From positions 116,416-180,415 of the forward strand of contig JAJYBI010000003.1 of NCBI GenBank assembly GCA_021779095.1: DNA of 64,000 nt, in the 5' to 3' direction. The position numbers and the translations under genes were made by a program. Numbering within the stretch: the stretch's first letter is position 1; each line of letters opens with the position of its first letter. Positions 9,861 through 19,441 of this stretch are shown piece by piece. A model generated the notes under the pieces. The model was given only the letters and a program-made list of their open reading frames with translations. It was not told where the DNA came from and ran no database searches. Source of the DNA: Deltaproteobacteria bacterium. GTDB taxonomy: Bacteria > Desulfobacterota > Desulfuromonadia > Geobacterales > JAJYBI01.

Positions 9861-10313
9861 TCACCCCTCCGCCGGTACGGCGCCGATCCGGTCGCCCGGA
9901 CTCACCACTCCGCCCACCAGAACCCGTGCAAACACACCTTCCTTGGGCATAACGCAATCACCTGCCTGTTCGTAGATGGCGCACCTGCTGTGGCACTCCT
10001 TGCCGTGCTGGGTGATCTCCAGGAGCGTTTCCCCGACGGCGAGTCGCGTCCCGACGGGAAGGGTCAGCAGGTCGATCCCCCGGGTGGTGATGTTCTCGGC
10101 GAATGCGCCGGCGGCGACAGCGAGCCCCAGTTGCCGCATCTTTTCGATGCTCTCCTCCGCCAGCAGGCTCACCTGACGGTGCCCGTAGCCGGCATGGGCA
10201 TCGCCGTCGATCCCGTGGCCGGCGCGGAACCGTGCCGATGCCACCGGGCTCTTCCGTTCCCCCTTTGCCTCGCTGATGCAGACGGCAACGACCTGCGCAC
10301 GTACCCTCCCCAT
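9861..10313 (-). CDS. MOSC-domain protein of the molybdenum-cofactor operon
   Basis: A 150-residue single MOSC domain. It has GHGIDGDAHAG and ENITTRGIDL, and a conserved Cys in CHSRCAIY that in MOSC sulfurases carries sulfur. It begins six bases after moaA ends, as the last gene of the Moco operon, so a role in cofactor sulfuration or transfer is likely. Its precise substrate is unknown. Confidence 0.85.
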   Translation of the reverse strand: MGRVRAQVVAVCISEAKGERKSPVASARFRAGHGIDGDAHAGYGHRQVSLLAEESIEKMRQLGLAVAAGAFAENITTRGIDLLTLPVGTRLAVGETLLEITQHGKECHSRCAIYEQAGDCVMPKEGVFARVLVGGVVSPGDRIGAVPAEG

Positions 10314-10319
10314 TTCCGA

Positions 10320-11303
10320 TCATCCTCCGATCTGTGACATCTTAAACGGTTCCCGAGCGGCGACGGCGCCGCGGTCGCCGAGACGGTGGCGCTCCGGCTT
10401 GTCCGATGCGGTACGTCGTAGCGCCTCCTGCAGGTGGGCATCATCGTCGTGCTGCAGAAGCGGTTTCAAGTCCGTCCCCCCCTCGTCGAAGAGGCAGCCC
10501 CGCGCGATGCCGGCACAGCTGACCCTGATCCGGTTGCAGTCGCCGCAGAAGTGGCAGGAGACGGGGGTGATGAAGCCGATTTGACCCGCTGCGCCGGGAA
10601 TCCGGTAGTAGACGGCCGGGCCGGACAGCGGCTCCCGTTCCACCGGCTGCAGCCGGTAGCGTCCGTTCAGCCGGTTCAGGAGTTCGACCCCCGGCACGGT
10701 GGTGCTCCGCCAGTCGTCGCCGTTTCCGGTAGGCATCCGCTCGATGAACCTAACCCGGTACGGCCGGTCCAGGGTCAGGGCGGCGAACGCGGCCGCCTCG
10801 TCGTCGTTCACACCGCGCATCACCACGACATTGATCCTGATATGGGAGAACCCGGCCCGACCCGCGGCGTCGAGCCCCGCCATCACGCGCTCAAGGTTCC
10901 CCCCGCGGGTGATCCGGGCAAAGGTGTCGGGCCGGAGCGAGTCGAGGCTGATGTTGAGGCTGGAGACGCCTGCCTCGCGGAGCTTATCCGCCATCTCCGT
11001 CAGCAGCAGGCCGTTGGTGGTGAGGACGAGTCGGCGCAGGCCGGGAATACGGGCGAGGTCGGCCAGGAAATCGATGATCCCCTCCCGCAGGAGCGGTTCG
11101 CCGCCGGTGATCCGGATCTTCTCCACCCCGGAAGCGACGGCGGCGCGGGAGATGCGGTACAGGTCTTCGTCGGCGAGCGGTGCGTCGTGGCACGGCGGAC
11201 ATCCGCCCGCCGGCATGCAGTAACTGCAGCGCAGGTTGCAGCGGTCGGTGACGGAGAGCCGCAGATAGTTGATCGTGCGGCCGCAGGAGTCGATCAGGGC
11301 CAT
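10320..11303 (-). CDS. moaA: GTP 3',8-cyclase MoaA
   Basis: A radical-SAM enzyme, about 327 residues, performing the first step of molybdopterin synthesis from GTP. The N-terminal 4Fe-4S motif is CNLRCSYC in TDRCNLRCSYCMP. The C-terminal cluster ligands are in CHFCGDCNRIR and the following CAG, and the tail ends KMSQIGG. I chose the ATG for MALIDSCGRTI at 11303; another ATG four codons upstream (11315) is possible. The start overlaps the end of moeA. Confidence 0.94.
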   Translation of the reverse strand: MALIDSCGRTINYLRLSVTDRCNLRCSYCMPAGGCPPCHDAPLADEDLYRISRAAVASGVEKIRITGGEPLLREGIIDFLADLARIPGLRRLVLTTNGLLLTEMADKLREAGVSSLNISLDSLRPDTFARITRGGNLERVMAGLDAAGRAGFSHIRINVVVMRGVNDDEAAAFAALTLDRPYRVRFIERMPTGNGDDWRSTTVPGVELLNRLNGRYRLQPVEREPLSGPAVYYRIPGAAGQIGFITPVSCHFCGDCNRIRVSCAGIARGCLFDEGGTDLKPLLQHDDDAHLQEALRRTASDKPERHRLGDRGAVAAREPFKMSQIGG

Positions 11304-12514
11304 GGCGTCTCCCATCCGGCCGCGGTTCCCCGGCCCAGCATGCCGAGCTCCACTGCCGTTCCGGCGGGTATGCGGGTTCCGGGAGGCGAGTGCAGGATGG
11401 CGTTGCCGGTGGTGAGGGAGGTGAGGCGGGCCGACCCCTGCTCTCCGGTGGTGACCGCGTGATAGCAGCCGTCACGGTACTCCACGATGCACCGGACGAG
11501 GTGGGGGCGCGAACCCCGGTTGTAGATCTCCTGATCCAGGATCGCCGTGACCCGGGGACGGAAGATCCGGCGGTGTCCCGCCATCCGGAGCAGCGCCGGG
11601 CGGACGAACAGTTCGCCGGCGACCAAGGCAGCCACCGGGTTGCCGGGGAGGGCGACGAGCGGCGTCCTGCCGATGAGGGCGCCTGCGACCGGCTTTCCCG
11701 GCTTCATGTTCACCCGCCAGAAGAGGAGCTTTCCCCCCAGTTGTCCGATGGCATCCTTGACGTGGTCACGGTCCCCCACCGACACCCCGCCGCTGGTGAT
11801 GACGAGATCGGCGTCGAGCCCGCGTCTTATCATCTCCCGGGTCCGTTCCGCGTCATCGCCGGCTATCCCCAGGCGCAGCGGCACTCCCCCCGCCTCCATG
11901 ACCTGGGCGGCGATCCCGCTGCTGTTGCAGTCGAAGATCCTGCCGGTCTGCACGTGAGAACCAGGCTCCTGCAGTTCGTCGCCGGTGGCGATGATGGCGA
12001 CCCTGGGCCGCCGGAAGACCGTCGCCGTACCGTTCCCCAGTGATGCGAGCAGGGCAATCTCCTGGGGACGCAGGAGAGCCCCGGCGAGGAGCACCCGCTC
12101 CCCGGCCCGGATCTCCTCCCCCCGGCGGCGGACGTGGCTGCCGGCAGTGACCTCTCCGGTGAACCGGACCGCATCCCCTTCCGTGACCGTTTCCTCCAGT
12201 GGGACGACGGTGTCGCACCCGGCCGGCAAGGGGGCGCCGGTCATGATCCGTACCGCTTCTCCTGCGGCCACCGGCCCTCTCCACACCTCGCCGGCCGGAA
12301 GCGTGCCGCAGGTCCGGAGCGGTTTTCCGGTCCACGCGGCGGTGGCGAAGGCGTAGCCGTCCATGGCGGAATTGTCCGCCGTCGGGATGTCGAACGGGGC
12401 AGTAACGTGGGAGGCGAGAACCCGCCCAGCCGCATCGAGGAGCGGGACATCTTCCGCAGGCAGAGTCGCCACCCGGTTCAGGATGAGTTCGCGTGCTTCG
12501 GTTATGCTGACCAT
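11294..12514 (-). CDS. moeA: Molybdopterin molybdenumtransferase MoeA
   Basis: A 406-residue enzyme that inserts molybdate into adenylated molybdopterin. Motifs are PTADNSAMDGYA, IMTGAPLPAG, VAIIATGDEL, and TSGGVSVGDRDHV, in family order; the C-terminal domain IV is present. The start is ambiguous because the first codons lie in a 21-base tandem duplication that gives ATG codons at 12514 and 12535; 12514 gives MVSITEARELI, the usual family start. The gene overlaps moaA by 10 bases. Confidence 0.94.
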   Translation of the reverse strand: MVSITEARELILNRVATLPAEDVPLLDAAGRVLASHVTAPFDIPTADNSAMDGYAFATAAWTGKPLRTCGTLPAGEVWRGPVAAGEAVRIMTGAPLPAGCDTVVPLEETVTEGDAVRFTGEVTAGSHVRRRGEEIRAGERVLLAGALLRPQEIALLASLGNGTATVFRRPRVAIIATGDELQEPGSHVQTGRIFDCNSSGIAAQVMEAGGVPLRLGIAGDDAERTREMIRRGLDADLVITSGGVSVGDRDHVKDAIGQLGGKLLFWRVNMKPGKPVAGALIGRTPLVALPGNPVAALVAGELFVRPALLRMAGHRRIFRPRVTAILDQEIYNRGSRPHLVRCIVEYRDGCYHAVTTGEQGSARLTSLTTGNAILHSPPGTRIPAGTAVELGMLGRGTAAGWETPWP

Positions 12515-12548
12515 GGATGGTGTCTCGTAGTGCATGGATGGTGTCTCG
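12512..12548. repeat. Short direct repeat at the moeA start
   Basis: CATGGATGGTGTCTCG occurs at 12512-12527 and again at 12533-12548. The 21-base period is seven codons, so on the minus strand the start codon and its leader are duplicated in frame. Confidence 0.8.
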
Positions 12549-12573
12549 CTGGGAAATGCAGGTAAAACCGTCT

Positions 12574-12684
12574 CACGCGACGAACGCAACGACGCAACGT
12601 ACAGGAATCTACAACCATTTATTGATTCGTGCGTGCTTCATTGACGCAAGGTGTGGTTTCGTTGCGTCGTTGCGGCGTTGCGTG
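12574..12684. repeat. Large imperfect inverted repeat between mobB and moeA
   Basis: The left arm at 12574-12599 and the right arm at 12660-12684 are near-perfect inverse copies, sharing CGCAACGACGCAACG exactly. They flank a loop of about 60 bases. The right arm begins immediately after the mobB stop. It fills nearly all of the 171-base gap in an otherwise tightly packed operon. It may be a REP-like element, an attenuator or a processing site. Confidence 0.75.
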
Positions 12685-12685
12685 A

Positions 12686-13201
12686 TCAACGGCATTGTTT
12701 TCGGATTATATGCATCTCGACAAAGTCGGCGATGGCGACGGAGTCGTTCAGATCCAGCACTGGCACGTCCAGCACCAGCGGCACGTCGCTCGCCACCGCC
12801 AGCAGGGTCGGATCAATTCTATTCCCCCGGCAGAGGAGCGGCCCCCCCAGCGCCCCGCGGTGCAGCTCGATCTTCGGCAGGCTACCCATGCCGAACCCTT
12901 CCGTCAGCACGATGTCCATGTCGGGGAAATAGGTCGCCAGCAGTTCCTCCACGGGGGGCGCGTGCGCATGCCGTTTCACCAGGGCGAGCTTGTCGCCGGA
13001 GGCGATCAGCATGGCGTCGGCGCCGGCCGCCGTGAGGCGGTAGCTGTCCTTTCCAGGACGGTCGATCTCGAAGCGGTGTGCGTCGTGCTTGACGACCCCG
13101 ACCCGGTACCCGCGCCCCTTCAGGAGCGGCACGAGCTTCTCCAACAGGGTGGTCTTGCCGGTCCCCGACCGTGCCACGACCGAAAGTGCCCGGACGCTCA
13201 T
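12686..13201 (-). CDS. mobB: Molybdopterin-guanine dinucleotide synthesis adaptor MobB
   Basis: A 171-residue P-loop GTP-binding protein that assists MobA. The Walker A is ARSGTGKTTLLEKL; the first Gly of GxxxxGKT is replaced by Ala. The following GVVKHDAHRFEIDRPGKDS and DIVLTEGF are MobB family motifs. Its ATG overlaps the mobA stop by four bases. Downstream is the inverted repeat, then moeA. Confidence 0.92.
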   Translation of the reverse strand: MSVRALSVVARSGTGKTTLLEKLVPLLKGRGYRVGVVKHDAHRFEIDRPGKDSYRLTAAGADAMLIASGDKLALVKRHAHAPPVEELLATYFPDMDIVLTEGFGMGSLPKIELHRGALGGPLLCRGNRIDPTLLAVASDVPLVLDVPVLDLNDSVAIADFVEMHIIRKQCR

Positions 13202-13797
13202 GACGGCAGCACCCCGCCGGCCCGGACGAACTGTGCCGGGGTGTTCAGGTTCAGGAACGCCCGACCGTTCTGGTCGAACGGGGCCAGCTCCGCGCCGGAC
13301 ACCTCCCTCACCCGGATGAGGGGGTAGAGGTCGGTGATCCGGCAGATACCCTGTCCCAGGAGCGATCGCATCGGCGCCAGGCAGGCTGCGGCATACAGGG
13401 CGAAGAGCGGCTCGTAGCCGTGCGTGCTGCGCGGCACGACTGCGTCGTAACCCTCCCGGATCGAACAGAGGTAACGGACCAGCTCACTGTCGGGGCAGGA
13501 GAGGTCGCAGGAGGCGACGAACAGCCAGGGGGTCTCAGCATGGACGAGGCCGGTGCAGAGACCCCCCAGTGCGCTGCCGGGATACAGATCGGGGAGTACC
13601 GGCAGCCCGAGCGCGGCGAACCGCTCCGGCCGGTTCCCCACGAGTACGACCCGCTCGAGACAGGCGGTTAGCGCGGTCACCACGCGGGTGACGAGCGGGA
13701 TGCCGTCGATTTCGAGGAGTGTCTTGTCATGCCCCATGCGGCGGCTTTGTCCACCGACGAGAACGGCGCCGGTTATGTCGAATCTGGTACCGGTCAT
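13198..13797 (-). CDS. mobA: Molybdenum cofactor guanylyltransferase MobA
   Basis: A 199-residue nucleotidyltransferase that adds GMP to molybdopterin for bis-MGD enzymes such as formate dehydrogenases. The signature is LVGGQSRRMGHDK near the N-terminus, followed by VLPDLYPGSALGGL and VASCDLSCPD, where the DxS aspartate region sits. It is the first gene of the Moco operon, so MGD-type molybdoenzymes are expected in this organism. Confidence 0.93.
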   Translation of the reverse strand: MTGTRFDITGAVLVGGQSRRMGHDKTLLEIDGIPLVTRVVTALTACLERVVLVGNRPERFAALGLPVLPDLYPGSALGGLCTGLVHAETPWLFVASCDLSCPDSELVRYLCSIREGYDAVVPRSTHGYEPLFALYAAACLAPMRSLLGQGICRITDLYPLIRVREVSGAELAPFDQNGRAFLNLNTPAQFVRAGGVLPS

Positions 13798-14095
13798 ATC
13801 TGCTGCGTTCCCTGGAATCTCATCGTTCCGACAAGCATACCGTTTGGACGTCGGATTTCCAGTGGACGGGTGATAGCCTTTTGGGACGATGATACACCAG
13901 ACACGCTGGCGCCGCCACTGCTCTTACCGGTCCGTTGATGCAGATCAAGCCCCGTCGCGGTTCAGCGCTTTGCAAACGGGACCGTGTGTGGTACAAAACA
14001 AGCGGCAAGTCACATGATACAAGCGGTAGCGCCAGACATTCATCGTTTGAACCTTTCAGCCGTCACCTGACACTTACAACCTTGAACTGGAATCT
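13798..14095. other. Divergent intergenic region mobA / rsmI
   Basis: About 300 bases without a credible gene. It should hold promoters for both the minus-strand Moco operon and rsmI. A weak TTGCAA with TACAAA 16 bases later is seen near 13972-13999 for rsmI, and a TATCAT near 13890 on the minus strand. Neither is convincing. No molybdenum-cofactor riboswitch fold was recognised by eye. Confidence 0.4.
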
Positions 14096-14977
14096 ATGCC
14101 CGGCACCCTCTACATCGTCGCTACTCCCATCGGTAACCTGGAAGACATGACCTTCCGGGCGGTGCGCATCCTCCGGGAGGCGGACCTGATCGCCGCGGAG
14201 GACACGCGCCACTCCCGCAAGCTCCTGTCCCACTTCGGCATCTCCCGGCCGCTTACCTCCTACTTCGACCACAACGCGAGGCTCAAGGGGGAAGCGATCC
14301 TGCAGCGGTTGCGGGAGGGGGGGGCCGTCGCCCTCATCACCGACGCGGGGACCCCCTGCATCTCCGATCCCGGCTACCAGCTGGTGCGGGACGCGGTGGC
14401 GGAAGGGATCGCCGTGGTACCGGTCCCCGGCGCCTCGGCCGCCGTGACGGCGCTTTCCGCCTCCGGCCTCCCTACCGACGCCTTCCTGTTCGCCGGCTTC
14501 CTGCCGAACCGGCAGGGTAAGCGGCGTGAGCGGCTGGCGGAGCTCTCCGGGCGGCGCGAGGTCATTATCTTTTACGAGTCTCCCAACCGCCTGCCGGCGA
14601 CCCTGGCCGACATGCAGGAGACGATGGGAGGGAGGGAGGTCGTGATCGCACGCGAACTCACCAAGCTCCACGAGGAGTTCCTGCGGGGGCCGCTGGCGGA
14701 GGTGCGGGAGACGATAGACAACCGGGAGCAGGTGAAGGGGGAGGTGGTGATCCTTGTGGCGCCGGCGGCGGAGGAGGAACCGCAGGTGGCTGATCTGGAC
14801 GCGCTGCTGCACCGTTACCTGGGGCAGAAGGGGTTGAGTCTGAAGGACGCTGTGGCACGTGCCGCCGCCGAGAGCGGGCGGCCGCGGCGCGAGGTGTACG
14901 CAGAGGCACTGAGGGTGAAGGATGAAGGAGGGTTACAGCCCGAGGTATCCGCGGACCGCAATGACCAGGAGGACTGA
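14096..14977 (+). CDS. rsmI: 16S rRNA (cytidine1402-2'-O)-methyltransferase
   Basis: A 293-residue tetrapyrrole-methylase-fold enzyme that methylates C1402 in the ribosomal P site. It begins MPGTLYIVATPIGNLEDMTF, has the SAM-site segment LITDAGTPCISDPG, and PVPGASAAVTALSASGLP. The C-terminal tail continues into DNA that also encodes the end of the convergent gene; the two coding regions overlap by 45 bases tail to tail. Confidence 0.96.
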   Translation: MPGTLYIVATPIGNLEDMTFRAVRILREADLIAAEDTRHSRKLLSHFGISRPLTSYFDHNARLKGEAILQRLREGGAVALITDAGTPCISDPGYQLVRDAVAEGIAVVPVPGASAAVTALSASGLPTDAFLFAGFLPNRQGKRRERLAELSGRREVIIFYESPNRLPATLADMQETMGGREVVIARELTKLHEEFLRGPLAEVRETIDNREQVKGEVVILVAPAAEEEPQVADLDALLHRYLGQKGLSLKDAVARAAAESGRPRREVYAEALRVKDEGGLQPEVSADRNDQED

Positions 14978-16585
14978 GACCATGGCAAAGGAGAACGTCC
15001 GCGTCGTCCGTTGTCCCCGCACAGTCAGAACCTTCAGGACGCTGAAGAGCATGATTCCCCGCGCGAACACGCCATTGAGGGGCAGTGAGTCGGTCAGTTG
15101 GGGGACAACCAGGGCGAGGAAGATGGTCACGCCGAGCAGCAGGTGGTCGACGCCTTCGAGGTAGAATTCACCATGCTGCCGGAACACCACCCGGAATGCC
15201 GCCAGTGGTAGCATCAAGGCGATGAGCAGATCGCCCGCCTCTTTCAGCGGGATTCCGTCGAGCGTCAATATGCCGCCGAAGCGGGTTACGACAAAGGCGA
15301 TAACCATGCTGGCGGCATAGAACATTATCAGCACATAGGGGGTTGCGGGGTCGCGGGTGATGTACATCAGTGCGAGGCTGCCGCCGGCCAGGACCAGCAT
15401 GAGCTGCGGAATGCAGTTTACCATGCGGCACGCGGCGATGACGGCCAGGGTCAGATAGACGATCATCAGCAGCGCCAGGAACGGCGTGGTGCCGGCGACG
15501 GTGCCGGAAAGACGCCGGTAGAGCCGCGACTCCCTGATGCCTGCATCCGAGTCCCTTCCCACGAATGGAAGTCTTTTCTGGCTGCGCAGCAGGTGGCGGA
15601 GGCACAGATATGAGATGCCGCAGGTGACGAGGTAGATCGCCAGAAGATGCCCCGGCGGTATTTCTTGGCAGAGCGTCGCGACGACTGCCCAGAAGAGCGA
15701 GATGCCGTAGATGATGACCACGGTGTACCGGTGCTCAAGCCCCAGCATCAGGAACTTGTGGTGCACGTGGGTCATGTCCGGTGCAAACGGGCTGCGGCGT
15801 TGCCGGAGTCTGTTCCCCATCACCCAGACCGTGTCGACGATCGGCAGACCCAGTACGACGAGGGGAACGGCAGGCTCTATACGGGCGCCCGGAAGCTGAG
15901 TCAGGTAGATCGCGGTAAACGCCAGTACGAAGCCGACGGTCAGGCTCCCCGTATCTCCCATGAACACCCGTGCCGGAAAGAAATTGTATTTGAGGAACCC
16001 CAGGAGCGCCCCCAGAAGCGCTGAAGTGATCATCATCACCGTCACGTTGTCGTCATGGTACGCCAGCGCCAGGAATGCGGCAAGGGCGATGACCGACACT
16101 CCTCCCGCCAGGCCGTCCAGGCCGTCGATCAGGTTGATCGCGTTGATCACACCCACTACCGCCACGATCGTGAACGGCACCCCGGCCCAGAGAGGAAGGA
16201 CCAGCTCGCCACTCCCCGTCAGGTTGCCCAGGGTATGGATGTACACCCCGCTCACCGCCATGGCGATGACGGTGCCAAATATCTGGCCCATGAACTTCCG
16301 TCCGGGAGAGATGCCGTACAGATCGTCCACCAGGCCGGTGACGAACAGGATCAACCCGCCCGCCATCACGCCGCGAACCTCGCGCGCCATCGGCATGAAG
16401 ACCAGAAGTGCGAAGAGAAACGCCATGTAGACAGCAATACCACCGATGCGCGGTACCGGCGTCCGGTGTACTTTACGCGCGTCCGGCAGGTCAACGGTCC
16501 TGCTGGCGAGTGCCCACTGCCGCAGGAACGGCACCATAATCAGTGCCGAGAACATTGCCGTCATGAAGAGATAGACCTGTTTCAT
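14933..16585 (-). CDS. Polyprenyl-phosphate sugar-1-phosphate transferase (WecA/MraY family)
   Basis: A roughly 550-residue polytopic membrane enzyme of the family that moves a sugar-1-phosphate from UDP-sugar to undecaprenyl phosphate. Catalytic motifs are LVDDLYG, NAINLIDGLDGLAGG, VFMGDTGSL and MTHVHHKF. The last is the His motif of the WecA/TagO branch rather than MraY. The first two-thirds match WecA-like proteins; a further C-terminal membrane region of about 170 residues makes it longer than usual. ATG 16585 (MKQVYLFMTAMF) begins directly with a TM helix; the longer frame to 16657 adds an unlikely charged leader. Confidence 0.88.
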   Translation of the reverse strand: MKQVYLFMTAMFSALIMVPFLRQWALASRTVDLPDARKVHRTPVPRIGGIAVYMAFLFALLVFMPMAREVRGVMAGGLILFVTGLVDDLYGISPGRKFMGQIFGTVIAMAVSGVYIHTLGNLTGSGELVLPLWAGVPFTIVAVVGVINAINLIDGLDGLAGGVSVIALAAFLALAYHDDNVTVMMITSALLGALLGFLKYNFFPARVFMGDTGSLTVGFVLAFTAIYLTQLPGARIEPAVPLVVLGLPIVDTVWVMGNRLRQRRSPFAPDMTHVHHKFLMLGLEHRYTVVIIYGISLFWAVVATLCQEIPPGHLLAIYLVTCGISYLCLRHLLRSQKRLPFVGRDSDAGIRESRLYRRLSGTVAGTTPFLALLMIVYLTLAVIAACRMVNCIPQLMLVLAGGSLALMYITRDPATPYVLIMFYAASMVIAFVVTRFGGILTLDGIPLKEAGDLLIALMLPLAAFRVVFRQHGEFYLEGVDHLLLGVTIFLALVVPQLTDSLPLNGVFARGIMLFSVLKVLTVRGQRTTRTFSFAMVSVLLVIAVRGYLGL

Positions 16586-16928
16586 CGTCAGGGACTTCTT
16601 TCCCGTGGATTTGCTGGAATCAGTACGCGAGAATGGGGTGCATCTTGCACATGCCATGCCTACAGCCTGCGTGCGATGAAAATGGGAATGCGTTGAAACT
16701 TGCGGGATTTCGCACGACTCCGCGTGCGGGTAGCGTCAGGAAACTATCCTTGGTGACAATAATTGCGCCTGTGACACCGAATTTTGACGGTGGCTGTCAT
16801 CGGTTTGACGTGCTTGGGTCCGGAGTACGGAGTAGCACGACGTCGATCGTCAACGGTAGTTTGAATTAATCACGTTGCACGAATCTGGAGGATGGGCCAG
16901 AGGAACTACGAATGTTTGTTTGCGTGGG
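16586..16928. other. Intergenic region without recognised gene
   Basis: This 343-base stretch lies upstream of the WecA-like gene and downstream of the TauE/SafE fragment. Open frames here lack family resemblance, signal sequences or ribosome sites. No convincing promoter was found. Its position beside a truncated gene fits a region that has lost sequence. Confidence 0.4.
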
Positions 16929-17354
16929 TTACAGGATCAGCATCCAGATGCCGACAAACAGCAGGACCGCCGCCAGGGCGTACCTGATGAAGTTGTCCGG
17001 CGCACGGGAGGCAAGGTACGAACCGAGCACGATCCCCGGCACGGAGCCGATCTGGAGGTTCCCCAGGAGGACGATGTTCACGTTACCGATGGCCAGATGC
17101 CCCAGACCGGCGACGAACGCGAGCGGAATGGCGTGGGCGATGTCGGTGCCGACCAGTTTTGCCGGTTTCATCCGCAGCGGATAGAGATAGATGAGGAGTA
17201 CCGCCCCCAGCGCCCCGGCACCGATGGAGGTGAGGGAGACGAGGATGCCGAGTGCCGACCCGGCCAGCACGGTGAGGGAGGGTTGCAGCTCTTTGAATCG
17301 GTCGGGCGCGGTCAGCCGGAAGGTGCGGCCGATGCGGAATAATATGGGCGAGCG
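16929..17354 (-). pseudogene. Truncated TauE/SafE-family permease, C-terminal half only
   Basis: The longest open frame from a start codon (GTG at 17270) gives 113 residues. The frame is open upstream to a stop at 17355-17357 and reads in family style, including FRIGRTFRL before the start. The visible part has the second-half signature of TauE/SafE transporters: SLTSIGAGALGA, LVGTDIAHAIPLAFVAGLGH and a last TM. Full-length proteins are about 250 residues with two such halves. Only 48 bases separate the fragment from cysNC, so the N-terminal half is absent. It may still make a small membrane protein. Confidence 0.62.
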
Positions 17355-17402
17355 TCATGGGAGCGAGTGCCGCCTGCTGGAGGATGGGGCGCGGCCGGAG
17401 AT

Positions 17403-19289
17403 TCAGTCGATCAGATAGCGGACGATCCGTTCCGCCAGTTCCTCCGGTGTGTCCGTGCCGCCGTTTATCTCGATCTCCGGGTGCTCCGGCGGCTCGTAGG
17501 CGGAATCGATGCCGGTGAAGTTCGGGAGCATGCCGGCGCGGGCCTTCTTGTAGAGCCCCTTGACGTCGCGCTTTTCGCAGATCTCCAGCGGGGTGTTCAC
17601 GAAGATCTCGACGAATTCACCTTCGCCCAGCAGGCTCCGCGCCATCTCCCGGTCCCGTTTGAACGGGGAGATGAACGATGCGAGGACGATCAGGCCGGCG
17701 TCGACGAACAGCTTGGCGGCCTCGGCGACGCGGCGGATGTTTTCCACCCGGTCGGCGTCGGTAAATCCGAGGTCACGGTTGAGGCCGTGGCGGACGTTGT
17801 CGCCGTCGAGGATGTAGGTGTGTTTGCCGAGGGAGTGGAGCCGCTTTTCCACCATGTTGGCGATGGTGGTCTTCCCCGCGCCGGACAGGCCGGTGAACCA
17901 GAGCAGGCACGGCTTCTGTCCCTTGATGGCGGCGCGGGCCCGCTTGTCGATGGCGATCGCCTGCCAGTGTATGTTGTCGGCACGGCGGAGCGCCCCGTCG
18001 ATCATGCCGGCACCGACGGTGGCGTTGGTGAACCGGTCGATCAGGATGAAGCTGCCGGTGGCGCGGTTTTCCCGGTACGGGTCGAAGGAAATCGGGCGGT
18101 CGAGTGAGATGGTACAGATGCCAATCCCGTTCAGCGCCAGCACGGAGCCCGGCTGCCGCTGCAGGCTGTTCACGTCGATCGTGCACTGCAGGTCGGTGAC
18201 GTGTGCCGGCACCGTACTGCACCCCGTCTTGAGCAGGTAGCTCTTGCCGGGGAGGAGCGGTTCGTCGTGCATCCAGACCAGATGTGCCTCGAACCGGTCG
18301 GCATGGACCGGTCGCGTCTTCGGCGGTGCCAGCAGGTCGCCGCGACTGATGTCGATCTCGTCCGCGAGTGTTACGGTGACCGACTGGCCCGCCCGCGCCT
18401 CGGGCAGGTCGCCGGACATGGTGACGATCCGTTCGATGCGGGAACTGCGTCCCGAATCACAGGAGACGACCTCGTCGCCGGGGCGGATGGAGCCGGAGAC
18501 GATGGTGCCGGCATACCCGCGGAAGTCGGGGGCGGGGCGGTTCACCAACTGCACCGGCATCCGGAACGGCCTGTCGCTGTCGGTGGCGTCGATCTTCACA
18601 TCCTCCAGAAAATCCATGAGCGGGGGACCGGCGTACCAGGGGGTGTTGTCGCTCCGCTTTATGAGGTTATCCCCTTTGAGGGCGGAGAGCGGGATGCAGG
18701 TGATCTGCTCGAAGCCGAGCCCTGCGGCGAACTGCAGGTAGTCGCCGCGGATGGCGTCGAACCGCTCGGGGGCGTAGCCCACCAGGTCCATCTTGTTGAC
18801 GGCGAGCACCACCCGACGTATCCCTACGAGCGATACGAGGTAGCTGTGGCGCCGCGTCTGGGTGAGAATCCCCTTGCGGGCATCGACGAGGATGAGGGCC
18901 ACGTCGGCAGTGGAGGCGCCGGTGACCATGTTGCGGGTGTACTGCTCGTGGCCGGGGGTGTCGGCGACGATGAACTTGCGTCGGTCCGTGGAGAAGAAAC
19001 GATAGGCGACGTCGATGGTGATCCCCTGCTCGCGCTCCGCCTGGAGCCCGTCCATCAGGAGGGCGTAGTCGATTTCGTCTCCCTGGGTGCCGACCCGCCT
19101 GCTGTCCGCGCTCAGGGTCGACAGATGGTCCTCGAAGATCATCCGGGAGTCCCACAGAAGCCGGCCGATGAGGGTGCTCTTTCCGTCATCGACACTGCCG
19201 CAGGTAATGAAACGGAGCATCCCCTTCGTCTCCTGCGACGACAGGTAGGCGTCGATGTCCCGGGCGATGAGTTCGGACTGGTGTGACAT
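17403..19289 (-). CDS. cysNC: Bifunctional sulfate adenylyltransferase subunit 1 / adenylylsulfate kinase
   Basis: A 628-residue CysN-CysC fusion. The N-terminal GTPase has [14 protein letters not shown] (about 31), [13 protein letters not shown] and NKMDLVGY, followed by EF-Tu-like barrels. The C-terminal APS kinase has [12 protein letters not shown] (about 464-475) and [16 protein letters not shown]. It activates sulfate to PAPS, but ATP sulfurylase activity also needs CysD, which is not adjacent here. The ATG at 19289 ([12 protein letters not shown]) is chosen; the longer frame to 19700 runs through a neighbouring gene. The gene sits beside the broken permease. Confidence 0.94.
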   Translation of the reverse strand: MSHQSELIARDIDAYLSSQETKGMLRFITCGSVDDGKSTLIGRLLWDSRMIFEDHLSTLSADSRRVGTQGDEIDYALLMDGLQAEREQGITIDVAYRFFSTDRRKFIVADTPGHEQYTRNMVTGASTADVALILVDARKGILTQTRRHSYLVSLVGIRRVVLAVNKMDLVGYAPERFDAIRGDYLQFAAGLGFEQITCIPLSALKGDNLIKRSDNTPWYAGPPLMDFLEDVKIDATDSDRPFRMPVQLVNRPAPDFRGYAGTIVSGSIRPGDEVVSCDSGRSSRIERIVTMSGDLPEARAGQSVTVTLADEIDISRGDLLAPPKTRPVHADRFEAHLVWMHDEPLLPGKSYLLKTGCSTVPAHVTDLQCTIDVNSLQRQPGSVLALNGIGICTISLDRPISFDPYRENRATGSFILIDRFTNATVGAGMIDGALRRADNIHWQAIAIDKRARAAIKGQKPCLLWFTGLSGAGKTTIANMVEKRLHSLGKHTYILDGDNVRHGLNRDLGFTDADRVENIRRVAEAAKLFVDAGLIVLASFISPFKRDREMARSLLGEGEFVEIFVNTPLEICEKRDVKGLYKKARAGMLPNFTGIDSAYEPPEHPEIEINGGTDTPEELAERIVRYLID

Positions 19290-19441
19290 AAAACCTCGGG
19301 CGTTTGGCGCTGGGCGTATGGCGATGGGGAGACTGCCCGCCATCCCATGCACACGTTCCGTCCCTTTTGTGCGATTCTCGGCAAAAAGCCTGCGGGACGG
19401 GCTGTCTGCAGGCTTCCTGTGACGGACGGAGAACGGAGGGG

